Assembly (NCBI GenBank): GCA_963797085.1
Contig: CAWCOA010000026.1
Coordinates: forward strand, 62,001-126,000
Length of the DNA stretch: 64,000 bases
Direction: 5' to 3'
From: JASJBU01 sp963797085
Lineage (GTDB): Bacteria; Pseudomonadota; Gammaproteobacteria; Chromatiales; Chromatiaceae
The translations under genes were made by a program, and so were the position numbers. Shown piece after piece: positions 48,864 through 57,750 of this stretch; within the stretch, counting starts at the first letter, position 1; each line of letters opens with the position of its first letter. The notes under the pieces were generated by a model. That model saw nothing but the letters and a program-made list of their open reading frames with translations. It made no database searches and was not told the DNA's origin.

Positions 48864-49838
48864 ATGCACCACTTCTGCACCTACTTTGACCGCAACTACC
48901 TGTTACGAGGCCTGACCCTCTATCGCTCACTGCTTGCTACCGGCTTTGACTTCACACTTCATGTTCTCGCACTGGACCAGGAAACCGCAAAGACACTGTT
49001 ACAGCTCGAGTTACCTAATCTCAAAACCATTCCCTTGCCGGCACTAGAAGCATGGGAGCCTGAACTTGCCAACGCCAGGAGCAACCGCAGCCTCATCGAG
49101 TATTACTTTACACTGAGCCCCCTGCTACCTCTTTACATACTGAAGCATGAGCCACAAACGGAGTTGATTACCTATCTCGATGCCGACCTTTACTTTTACG
49201 GCTCGCCTGAACCCATCTTTAGCGAATTGGGCGATCGATCCATACTTGTCATCGGACACCGTTACCCCGACTACCTGAAGCACAAAGATAGATTCGGTCT
49301 GTTCAATGTTCAGTATGAATCATTCAGACATGATGCCCAGGGGATGGCCTGCCTTGAGCGGTGGCGGGACCAGTGCCTGGAATGGTGCTACGACAGAGAC
49401 GAAACCACACGCTACGCGGATCAGAAATATCTGGATGAATGGCCGGATCTATATGGTGACAGTCTGGTTGTCTTGCAGCACAGGGGCGCAGGCGTGGCGC
49501 CCTGGAACTGGGCAAAATACCCCCTGGAGTTAGGGCATGATGAGATGCGCGTAGGTGGCGACCCCTTGATTTTCTACCATTTCCATGGCGTAAAAATCTT
49601 CCACCCCTGTTTCATCTCCAACGGCCTGGCTGACTGGGGTATCATGCCGCGCCGTCCCAGGAGGTGGCTCTATGCAGGATATCTGCGACAGCTGCGCGAC
49701 ACCCGGTCGTGGCTGCGTAAACACCACGGTGTGGCTCTGCCACTTAAGGACCACTTCATACGCGGCAAGGGAATAAACATGGCAACGATGCGAGAAATTA
49801 CCAGGAAGGCTTGGGTCCAGGCGATGGTGGTGTGCTAG
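48864..49838 (+). CDS. GT8-like nucleotide-sugar glycosyltransferase
   Basis: 324 aa, intact. The N-terminus (HHFCTYFDRNYLLRGLTLYRSLLATG) resembles the donor domain of GT8-type enzymes; the metal-binding DxD is in ELITYLDADLYFYGSPEPIF; later ADQKYLDEWPDLYGDSLVVLQHRGAGVAPWNWAKY and FYHFHGVK are typical of transferases in O-antigen and capsule loci. It is divergent from the flippase gene across a 223-base gap. Donor and acceptor cannot be assigned. Confidence 0.78.
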   Translation: MHHFCTYFDRNYLLRGLTLYRSLLATGFDFTLHVLALDQETAKTLLQLELPNLKTIPLPALEAWEPELANARSNRSLIEYYFTLSPLLPLYILKHEPQTELITYLDADLYFYGSPEPIFSELGDRSILVIGHRYPDYLKHKDRFGLFNVQYESFRHDAQGMACLERWRDQCLEWCYDRDETTRYADQKYLDEWPDLYGDSLVVLQHRGAGVAPWNWAKYPLELGHDEMRVGGDPLIFYHFHGVKIFHPCFISNGLADWGIMPRRPRRWLYAGYLRQLRDTRSWLRKHHGVALPLKDHFIRGKGINMATMREITRKAWVQAMVVC

Positions 49839-50080
49839 CCGAAATATGCCACAAAGGTCGGCAATGGGTATAATTATTCTTCCTGCTGTGCCCCCACAAA
49901 ACATTCAAACTATGAGGGATCAAGAGTCAGTGAATAGCACGTAATATGGAAATAACCACCTGAATTTATTAGCTAATCTTCCTAAATAAGTGCCCACAGG
50001 GCGAGGATCGGGGATATCGGTGTAAACTCGGGTAGTACAGAATATGTGCTGGATTCTATCCCTGTTAATTTTTCCATACA

Positions 50081-50816
50081 TCAAGTATGGCTCAATATTT
50101 TGTTTCTATTTTTCAACATGAGGCGGTTTGCTTCAAAGAGCGATTCAAAAGTCCCTGCGTCAGTCCAACCACCACGACATATACTGTACGTAAGTTCGCC
50201 TTGTTCTATATATACATTATTTACCGAGGTAATCTCTAATTCTCCTCTCACGGAGTCTTGTGTACAGCGTATAATGTCAAAAACCTGGTCATCAAAACAG
50301 TACATACCAACGACTGCGTATGGGGATTTTGGCTGTTCGGGCTTTTCCTTCTATTTCTATTACTTGATGCTCATCAAGGGCTGCCACACCATAGCGCTCC
50401 GGATCGCCAACTTTTTTTAACAAAACATGGGCACCTTTATCCTGCTGCTGGAATACTTCTATATAGGGACGGATGCTGTATTCAAATATATTGTCGGCAA
50501 GAATAACGCAGATCCGCTCACCCCACACAAAGTCTTCCGTCAATGCAAGTGCATGCGCTATACCTCCCGCCACCTCTTGAACCTTGTAACTGAGATTGCA
50601 GCTAAATTCCTTTCCACTACCCAAGCAGCGCACCACATCACCCATGTGTTGAGTACTGGTAACCACCAATATCTCCTTGATATTGGCATTTTTCAGCTGG
50701 GAGATTGCATGGTAGATCATGGGTTCTGTACCCACGGGCAAGAGATGCTTATTTGTGGCTTTTGTCAATGGGTAGAGACGTGTCCCGAGTCCTCCCGCGA
50801 GAATGATACCTTTCAT
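50081..50816 (-). pseudogene. rmlA: Glucose-1-phosphate thymidylyltransferase, frame-broken
   Basis: Makes dTDP-glucose from dTTP and glucose-1-phosphate. MKGIILAGGLGTRLYPLTKATNKHLLPVGTEPMIYH is the nucleotidyltransferase start; VILADNIFEYSI holds the metal Asp; GDPERYGVAALDEHQVIEIE follows. One break near 50310 interrupts EKP..PKSPYAVVGMYCFDDQVFDIIR; the last 75 residues (CTQDSVRGELEITSVNNVYIEQGEL, RGGWTDAGTFESLFEANRLM) are in the other frame. About 245 aa repaired, the short RmlA form. Its start overlaps the rmlB stop. Confidence 0.85.
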
Positions 50817-51865
50817 TATTCTAATAAGCCGAGTCTACCACTATAACAATTATCCTCACTGACCTTTTTGACCCAATCTTGATTATCCATGTACCATTCA
50901 ATGGTAGCATTAAGCCCCATATCGAAATCCATTTCCGGCCGCCAACTCAACTGTGTCTGGATTTTTCTGGTCTCCATGGCATAGCGAAAGTCGTGGCCTG
51001 GCCGATCAGCAACAAATGTAATTAGCCCCTCATGTGGCGCCCCATCAGGTCGTTTGTGATCCATGATCCGACATAGGCTCAATGCGAGATCCAGGTTGCT
51101 GATTTCATGGTCACCTCCGATATTGTAGCATTCACCAATTACCCCTTTATACAGAACTCTCTCAAGGGCTTTTATATGGTCATTTACGTAAAGCCAATCC
51201 CGAATGTTATCGCCAATCCCATAGATTGGCATCGCCTCACCTGCAAGTGCTTTGCTTATCAGCAACGGGATTAGCTTCTCAGGGTACTGAAATGGTCCAT
51301 AGTTATTGGAGCAATTCGTAATAATTGCAGGTACCCCGAACGTCTTTTGCCACGCCCTAACCAAGTGATCTGATGATGCCTTGCTCGCAGAGTAGGGTGA
51401 ATTGGGTCGATACGGATCGGACTCTGAAAACGCTGGTGATTTCATATCCAAACTGCCAAATACTTCATCCGTAGAGATATGTAGGAAGCGAAATTTATTA
51501 TGCTTTAATTCATGTGCTTGTATATAGTGCCGAGAACACTCAAGCAAGTTAAATGTTCCAACTATATTACTTTGAATAAAACCTGCAGGTGAATCGATAG
51601 AGCGGTCTACATGAGATTCAGCCGCCAGGTGAAGTACTGCATCTGGCATGTAGCCCATAAATACATCCAGAAGCTGCCCGTAATTACAGATATCTAGAAG
51701 ATGGAAAGAATAGTCGCGATTCCCTTCAAAGTCTTGAATGGTATGATGGCTATTAGGCAGTGCCAGCTTGTCAATGTTCATGACATGATGATTGCCACTC
51801 GCGAGGAAATGCCGAATCAGATTACTACCGATAAAACCTGCCCCACCTGTAACCAGAAGCCTCAC
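50816..51865 (-). CDS. rmlB: dTDP-glucose 4,6-dehydratase
   Basis: Extended SDR converting dTDP-glucose to the 4-keto-6-deoxy sugar, precursor of rhamnose and amino-dideoxy sugars. 349 aa, intact: Rossmann MRLLVTGGAGFIGSNLIRHFL, HLAAESHVDRSID, STDEVFGSL, catalytic Tyr/Lys in YSASKASSDHLVRAW, TNCSNNYGPFQYPEKLIPL. rmlC and rmlD are not here, so the keto-sugar probably goes to the aminotransferase in the same island rather than to rhamnose. Confidence 0.95.
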   Translation of the reverse strand: MRLLVTGGAGFIGSNLIRHFLASGNHHVMNIDKLALPNSHHTIQDFEGNRDYSFHLLDICNYGQLLDVFMGYMPDAVLHLAAESHVDRSIDSPAGFIQSNIVGTFNLLECSRHYIQAHELKHNKFRFLHISTDEVFGSLDMKSPAFSESDPYRPNSPYSASKASSDHLVRAWQKTFGVPAIITNCSNNYGPFQYPEKLIPLLISKALAGEAMPIYGIGDNIRDWLYVNDHIKALERVLYKGVIGECYNIGGDHEISNLDLALSLCRIMDHKRPDGAPHEGLITFVADRPGHDFRYAMETRKIQTQLSWRPEMDFDMGLNATIEWYMDNQDWVKKVSEDNCYSGRLGLLE

Positions 51866-51913
51866 TACTATCCATCCTCTCCGCTTTTGCCAGTTCCTCT
51901 TTGGCGTTTCATT

Positions 51914-52813
51914 TCAATCATGATCACGGGATTTTGCCAATGAAATTCCATAATGAACGTTTGTAATCTGCTCAGAAATCAAACCAATCAGGAATATCAA
52001 TGCTGATGTTGTAAAGAAAATACCTGCCATAGTAGAGAATCGCCCAGTAGACAAATAAAAATAAATATAGCGGCTCAGTCCAATACCGAAAAATACAAGG
52101 CTAGCCGGAAAGAAAAACCGCATAGGAGAAAATAGCGTGGCCAATTTCATTACAATGACTAAGAAACGTACACCATCACGTATAAAATGGATTTTACTAG
52201 ATCCCAGACGCGTCCTTGCTCGGATGGGGATAAATGCCACCGGATAGCCTGAGCGCATATAGGCCATCGTAGTTGTGGTTGGATAAGAAAACCCATTAGG
52301 CAATAGATAGAGAAATTCTCTAAAGGTCTCAGCCCTAACTGCTCGAAACCCTGATGTGAGATCGTGGATTGAACGGCCTGTCATTAATGAAGCGAAGCGA
52401 TTTAATAGCCCATTCCCAAACCAGCGACTCTTACTAGCCTGGGTATCCGATGTACGAGCCCCGATGACAAGTTCATACCCCTCTCCAATTTTTTCCAGCA
52501 GACGTTTAATATCACGATCATCATGTTGGCCATCTGCGTCCATAAAGACGAGTAGATCACCTTGTGCATGTCGGGCACCTGTTTTAATGGAAGCTCCATT
52601 TCCAATATTATAGAGGTGTCGTATCACTCGCGCCCCAGCCTTGTGTGCTTCTGAAGAAGTGGCATCTGACGAACCATCATCCACTACCAGAATCTCAGCT
52701 TGAGGATAGTTTTCACTCAAACGCGAAACTACTCTTCCGATTGAAACTGCTTCATTAAAGGCTGGCAACACAATACTGAGGCTATTAGCTTCCCTGTTTG
52801 GTTTATCATTCAT
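51914..52813 (-). CDS. GT2 polyprenyl-phosphate-sugar synthase-like protein
   Basis: 299 aa, intact. GT2 domain LSIVLPAFNEAVSIGRVVSRL, ILVVDDGSSDATSSEAHKAGARVI, DLLVFMDADGQHDDRDI (DxD), TSGFRAVRAETFREFLYLLPNGFSYPTTTTMAYMRSGYPVAFIPI, followed by two C-terminal membrane helices (FFPASLVFFGIGLSRYIYFYL, FFTTSALIFLIGLISEQITNV). This is the DPM1/ArnC-like design that loads a sugar on a polyprenyl phosphate for use by a GT-C enzyme, which fits the broken GT-C-like gene behind pilA. A dead paralogue lies at 38.7 kb. Confidence 0.85.
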   Translation of the reverse strand: MNDKPNREANSLSIVLPAFNEAVSIGRVVSRLSENYPQAEILVVDDGSSDATSSEAHKAGARVIRHLYNIGNGASIKTGARHAQGDLLVFMDADGQHDDRDIKRLLEKIGEGYELVIGARTSDTQASKSRWFGNGLLNRFASLMTGRSIHDLTSGFRAVRAETFREFLYLLPNGFSYPTTTTMAYMRSGYPVAFIPIRARTRLGSSKIHFIRDGVRFLVIVMKLATLFSPMRFFFPASLVFFGIGLSRYIYFYLSTGRFSTMAGIFFTTSALIFLIGLISEQITNVHYGISLAKSRDHD

Positions 52814-53250
52814 TCAGAAAATAATTAATGTGTTAAGAGTAGATTACTTGATGCCAATAACATAACGACTCGCATAAAATAATCTGTAACATAAAATTTA
52901 AGTACTCCGTGATCAAACTATAATGTTCTAAAGTTGCCGTTACCTTATGGCATTGCCGTATAATCCCTCACTCAGCATCTAAAGAAAGAAATTCTTTAGC
53001 CGACACATAGACTGTTGAAAATTGTCTTTTGCCATAGCATTACTGCAATAAAACTGAAATGAAGCATTAAATACCAATGTATCCCTTTGATATTTAGCTC
53101 ATTATATTAAACTACATTTTTAATTATTCCAGATGGAAATCATATAGTCTGTGAGATCATTGAGTAATACTACCAAATTTACAATCTGGGCTTTTTATAC
53201 CTTAGTTTCAATGGGATTTAAGAAAAAATCGAACGGCTGACATAAACAGG
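52814..53250. other. AT-rich divergent intergenic region before pilB
   Basis: About 440 bases, clearly AT-richer than the core genes, between the GT2 gene and pilB. It must contain the promoters of both. No ORF or repeat was recognised. ACAGG sits directly before the pilB ATG. It marks the right edge of the glycan island. Confidence 0.6.
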
Positions 53251-54966
53251 ATGGCTACCTCCAAACCAAACTTAAACTTCAGCGGTCTGGCGCGTTGCCT
53301 CATCCAGGATAACCTCATTACAGAGGAAAAAGCTGAAATTGCCTTTGCGGATGCGCTTAAAAAACACACGCCTTTTGTTACTTTTCTGGTTGAAGGCAAG
53401 CTGCTCAACAGTCTCGATGTTGCTATATCTGCCTCTCGGGGCTTTGGCGTGCCGATTTTCGACCTGAATGTAATCGACCAGGACGTACTCCCACGGGAAC
53501 TCGTCGCAGAAAAACTGATTAAAAACCACCACGCTCTACCTCTATTTAAACGGGGTAACCGGCTATTTCTCGCGGTCTCAGACCCTACTAACCATCAAGG
53601 CCTGGATGAAATCCGTTTCAACACGGGTTTAGCCTCGGAAGCCATTCTGGTTGAAGAAGACAAGCTTACAAAGATGATCAGCCAGGTCTTGGAAGCCCAA
53701 GACAGCAGGATGGACGATCTGTTGGATGCAGACCTGGATAATCTGGATATCAGTGGTGGTGAAGATGATGGTCCTGCAGATGATAGTGGGCTGGATGTCG
53801 ATGAAGCTCCGGTAGTCAGGTATATCAACAAAATCCTACTGGATGCCATCAACCAGGGCGTATCGGACATCCACTTCGAGCCATACGAATACAATTACCG
53901 CATCAGATACAGACAGGATGGCATACTTCGCGAGGTCGCTTCACCACCATCAAACCTTGCCAACCGCCTGTCCAGCCGCATCAAGGTTATGTCTCGCATG
54001 AATATTGCTGAGCGGCGTGTGCCACAGGATGGGCGCATCAAGATGAAACTATCCAAGACCCGGGCCATCGACTTTCGTGTCAATACCTGCCCGACCCTCT
54101 ATGGTGAAAAAATTGTACTGCGTATCCTCGACCCCACTAGTGCACAGCTTGGTATCGAGGCCTTGGGCTTTGAACCTGAGCAGGAGAAGGACTTCCTTAA
54201 AGCCATCGAAAAACCCTATGGCATGATTTTGGTTACCGGGCCAACAGGAAGCGGTAAAACAGTTTCGCTCTATACTGCTCTAAACATACTCAATTCGCCT
54301 GAGGTGAACATCTCCACCGCCGAGGACCCCGTAGAAATCCAGGTGGCCGGCATCAACCAGGTTAATATGAATGTTAAAACCGGACTTACATTTGCAGAAG
54401 CACTACGGGCTTTTTTACGCCAGGACCCTGATATCATCATGGTTGGTGAGATACGTGATCTGGAAACTGCCGAGATAGCCGTCAAGGCCGCTCAAACCGG
54501 CCACTTAGTACTGTCTACCCTGCATACCAATGACGCACCGCAAACTCTGACCCGCCTTGCCAATATGGGCATACCACCGTTTAACATTGCTTCTTCTGTG
54601 CTGCTGATCCTCGCTCAGCGTTTGGCAAGACGTCTCTGTGAAAACTGCAAGGAACCCGATGACGTCCCCAAAGAAGCATTATTGGAGGAAGGATTCACAG
54701 AGGAAGATATCAACGCAGGCTTTACAATCTATAAACCAGTGGGATGTGACCTGTGTAACAACGGTTACAAAGGCCGTGTTGGTATATTTCAAGTCATGCC
54801 GGTTTCAGAAGAGATGGGCAAGATCATCATGGAAGGGGGCACTTCACTGCAATTGGAAAAGCAGGCAATTGTGGAAGGTGTCAATGATCTACGTAGGTCA
54901 GGCCTGCGTAAGGTCATACAAGGCATCACCAGTCTCAATGAACTCAACCGGGTAACAAAGGATTAA
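53251..54966 (+). CDS. pilB: Type IV pilus assembly ATPase PilB
   Basis: Hexameric cytoplasmic motor that drives pilus extension. 571 aa, intact. N-terminal T2SSE-N domain (residues ~10-150); an Asp-rich linker (DADLDNLDISGGEDDGPADDSGLDVDEA); Walker A GPTGSGKTVSLYT, Asp box, Walker B DPDIIMVGEIRDLETAEIA, His box HLVLSTLHTNDAP; zinc module CENCK...CDLCNNGYKGRVGIF. First gene of pilBCD-coaE; four bases before pilC. Confidence 0.97.
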   Translation: MATSKPNLNFSGLARCLIQDNLITEEKAEIAFADALKKHTPFVTFLVEGKLLNSLDVAISASRGFGVPIFDLNVIDQDVLPRELVAEKLIKNHHALPLFKRGNRLFLAVSDPTNHQGLDEIRFNTGLASEAILVEEDKLTKMISQVLEAQDSRMDDLLDADLDNLDISGGEDDGPADDSGLDVDEAPVVRYINKILLDAINQGVSDIHFEPYEYNYRIRYRQDGILREVASPPSNLANRLSSRIKVMSRMNIAERRVPQDGRIKMKLSKTRAIDFRVNTCPTLYGEKIVLRILDPTSAQLGIEALGFEPEQEKDFLKAIEKPYGMILVTGPTGSGKTVSLYTALNILNSPEVNISTAEDPVEIQVAGINQVNMNVKTGLTFAEALRAFLRQDPDIIMVGEIRDLETAEIAVKAAQTGHLVLSTLHTNDAPQTLTRLANMGIPPFNIASSVLLILAQRLARRLCENCKEPDDVPKEALLEEGFTEEDINAGFTIYKPVGCDLCNNGYKGRVGIFQVMPVSEEMGKIIMEGGTSLQLEKQAIVEGVNDLRRSGLRKVIQGITSLNELNRVTKD

Positions 54967-54969
54967 TCA

Positions 54970-56199
54970 ATGGCAGTATCTGCAAAAGCCCAGACCAAAA
55001 CACATCTTTATACTTGGGAAGGTACTGACAAGAAAGGTTCGCGTATTACCGGTGAATCACAGGCCACCAACGTTGCCATGGTGAGGGCGGACCTGCGCCG
55101 CCAAGGCATTAATCCCCTCAAGGTAAGAAAAAAAGCCATTTCACTCTTTTCAAGCAGAAAAAGAAGATTACTACTGGCGACATCGCCATATTCAGCCGAC
55201 AACTGGCAACCATGATGTCCTCAGGCGTGCCCATGGTCCAAGCCTTCGATATTGTCGGCCGTGGCCATGAAAACCCGTCAATGCAGGAGTTGATTCTCGC
55301 CATCAAAGCCGACGTTGAGGGAGGTACGGCCTTGGCTGATGCACTGAAAAAACACCCACTCCATTTCGATGATTTATTTGTCAATTTGGTTCGTGCGGGA
55401 GAGCATGCGGGTGTACTTGAAACTTTGTTAGATAAAATTGCCACCTACAAGGAAAAGACTGAATCGATCAAAGCCAAGATCAAGAAGGCTATGTTCTACC
55501 CTGTTTCGATCGTTGCTGGTGGCCATTTTGGTCACTGCCATCATCATGATTTTTGTCATTCCCCAGTTTGAAAATATCTTCAAAAACTTTGGCGCCGATC
55601 TCCCCATTTTTACCAAAATTGTTATCCAAATCGCCCATTTTGTTCAAAATTGGTGGTGGGGCATACTCGGTGGCGTCATTGCAGCTGGGTACGTTCTCTC
55701 TTACGTTTGGAAACGCTCCCGAAAATTCAGACAAGCCGTCGATCGTATGCTCCTGAAGATTCCTGTAATCGGGATGATTCTGAACAAATCAGCCATTGCC
55801 CGCTTCTCGCGTACCCTCGCCACCATGTCAGCCGCAGGCGTACCTCTGGTCGAAGCACTCGATTCCGTTTCCGGCGCTACCGGAAATGTGGTTTACAGTG
55901 ATGCGGTGCTGCGCATGCAGGAAGATGTCGCAACCGGTCAATCACTTCAACTGGCGATGAAACAACGCAACCTATTTCCCAATATGGTGGTACAGATGGT
56001 CTCCATCGGAGAGGAATCAGGCTCCCTGGATGACATGCTGAATAAGGTTGCTGATTTTTATGAGGAACAGGTAGATAACGCAGTCGATTCCATGAGCAGC
56101 TTGATGGAACCGCTTATCATGGTAGTGCTCGGCAGCTTGGTTGGTGGCTTGGTGGTCGCTATGTATTTGCCGATCTTTAAAATGGGCGCAGCGGTCTAA
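54970..56199 (+). pseudogene. pilC: Type IV pilus inner-membrane platform protein PilC, frame-broken
   Basis: GspF-family platform protein. The start YTWEGTDKKGSRITGESQATNVAMVRADLRRQGINPLKVRKK (from 54970) loses frame at ~55135-55150 near an A-rich run; the next frame carries DIAIFSRQLATMMSSGVPMVQAFDIVGRG-type sequence and PLHFDDLFVNLVRAGEHAGVLETLLDKIATYKEKTESIKAKIKKAMFYPVSIV. At ~55515 it changes frame again and continues LLVAILVTAIIMIFVIPQFENIFKNFGADLP to the second GspF repeat and IMVVLGSLVGGLVVAMYLPIFKMGAAV. Two indels in an otherwise complete ~409-aa gene; probably assembly errors. Confidence 0.9.
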
Positions 56200-56220
56200 A
56201 CATCGGACTAATATTTCATC

Positions 56221-57093
56221 GTGATTTTTCTTGAGTATCTACAGCAGAACAGCTGGGCCTTCATGCTGTTTATTGGTTTTATTGGCCTGGCCGTAGGTAG
56301 TTTTCTCAATGTTGTCGTTTACCGGCTACCGAAAATGATGGAACAGATGTGGCATAAGGAATGCCAGGAACTCTTGGGCAAGTCACCGACCGACGAAGAA
56401 AAGCCTTTCAATCTCAGTCGCCCTGCCTCGCACTGCCCTGCCTGCGGCCAGCGGATTAAGCCTTGGGAAAACATACCAATTATCAGTTGGCTGTTTCTGA
56501 AGGGAAAATGTTCCAACTGCGGGACCAGAATCAGCATGCGGTACCCCATCATTGAAGCCTTGACAGCGATTCTATCGCTAGTTGTGGCTCACCATTTCGG
56601 TGTCTCATGGGAAACCCTGGGGGCATTGATTCTCACCTGGGCACTGATCTCACTGAGCCTGATCGATTTCGATGTACAACTGCTGCCTGACTCGATCACA
56701 CTGCCATTTCTCTGGCTGGGTCTGCTGCTCAGTCTGTTCGGACTATTCACCGATGCGCATTCCGCAATTATTGGCGCCTTGGTCGGCTATCTTTCATTAT
56801 GGAGCATTTTCCAGGCCTTTAAATTGCTGACCGGTAAAGAAGGCATGGGCTATGGTGATTTCAAACTGCTCGCCATGTTGGGTGCCTGGCTGGGCTGGCA
56901 GTACCTGCCGCAAATCATCATGCTGTCGGCTCTGGTAGGTGCCGTCGTTGGACTTACACTCATCCTGGCGCGCGGTCGGGACAAGAATATTCCCATCCCA
57001 TTCGGCCCTTATCTGGCAACCGCCGGTTGGATCAGTCTGATCTGGGGTGATGCCATCAATCATGCTTATCTGACCTGGTCGGGTCTGGCCTGA
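56221..57093 (+). CDS. pilD: Prepilin peptidase/N-methyltransferase PilD
   Basis: Membrane aspartyl protease that cuts and N-methylates prepilins. 290 aa, GTG start. N-terminal methyltransferase region with GSFLNVVVYRLP and the zinc cysteines CPACGQRIKPWENIPIISWL and CSNCGTRIS; catalytic Asp in SLIDFDVQLLPD and GYGDFKLLAMLGAW. About eight hydrophobic segments. Five bases before coaE, the classic pilBCD-coaE operon. Confidence 0.95.
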   Translation: MIFLEYLQQNSWAFMLFIGFIGLAVGSFLNVVVYRLPKMMEQMWHKECQELLGKSPTDEEKPFNLSRPASHCPACGQRIKPWENIPIISWLFLKGKCSNCGTRISMRYPIIEALTAILSLVVAHHFGVSWETLGALILTWALISLSLIDFDVQLLPDSITLPFLWLGLLLSLFGLFTDAHSAIIGALVGYLSLWSIFQAFKLLTGKEGMGYGDFKLLAMLGAWLGWQYLPQIIMLSALVGAVVGLTLILARGRDKNIPIPFGPYLATAGWISLIWGDAINHAYLTWSGLA

Positions 57094-57097
57094 TCCG

Positions 57098-57700
57098 ATG
57101 CTCGTTGTCGCCCTCACGGGGGGTATTGGCAGTGGTAAATCTTCAGTTTCCCATCAATTCGAAAAACTGGGCGTCCCGGTACTCGATGCGGATCTGATTG
57201 CACGGGAACAAGTACTCCCTGGTTCAGCCGCCCTGGACGAAATCAAAGCGCTATTCGGCTCAAAGGTCATCCAGCAGGACGGCAGTCTTGATCGCGCAAT
57301 ACTGCGCAATCTAGTTTTCAACGCCCCCGAGAAAAGGCAGCAACTGGAGCAGATTCTCCACCCACGGATACGCAAGGAAATGGAACTGAGGCTGCAGTCG
57401 CTGGATGCTCCCTATGCAATTCTGGTTATCCCCCTGCTGCTGGAGACGGGTCAAAACGAGTTGGCTGATCGAATCCTGGTAGTGGACTGCCCTGAGACAC
57501 AACAGTTATCCCGGGTAAGGCAACGGGACGGCCTTGATGATGCGCAGATAAAACAGATTCTTGCAGCTCAGGTCGACAGGGCAACCCGCCTCAGCTCAGC
57601 CGATGATGTGATCGAAAATAGTGGGAGTCTGGAGGCGTTGGTGGAATCCATAAAGCGGCTGCATCGATTCTATCTCGAACTCGCCAAAAACAGCTACTGA
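57098..57700 (+). CDS. coaE: Dephospho-CoA kinase
   Basis: Last step of coenzyme A synthesis (phosphorylation of the ribose 3'-OH). 200 aa. P-loop LTGGIGSGKSSVSHQFEKLG; VLDADLIAREQV; HPRIRKEM; VVDCPETQQLSRVRQRDGLDDAQIKQILAAQ in the lid region. Complete. Translation is probably coupled to pilD. Confidence 0.95.
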   Translation: MLVVALTGGIGSGKSSVSHQFEKLGVPVLDADLIAREQVLPGSAALDEIKALFGSKVIQQDGSLDRAILRNLVFNAPEKRQQLEQILHPRIRKEMELRLQSLDAPYAILVIPLLLETGQNELADRILVVDCPETQQLSRVRQRDGLDDAQIKQILAAQVDRATRLSSADDVIENSGSLEALVESIKRLHRFYLELAKNSY

Positions 57701-57709
57701 ACCCCTGTC

Positions 57710-57737
57710 GGGCGTATGAGAAACACGCCATACGCCC
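57710..57737. terminator. Hairpin between convergent coaE and clpB
   Basis: GGGCGTATG / CATACGCCC with a 10-base loop in the 50-base gap. No strong T run; probably a shared weak terminator. Confidence 0.45.
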
Positions 57738-57750
57738 AACAGATAGAACA

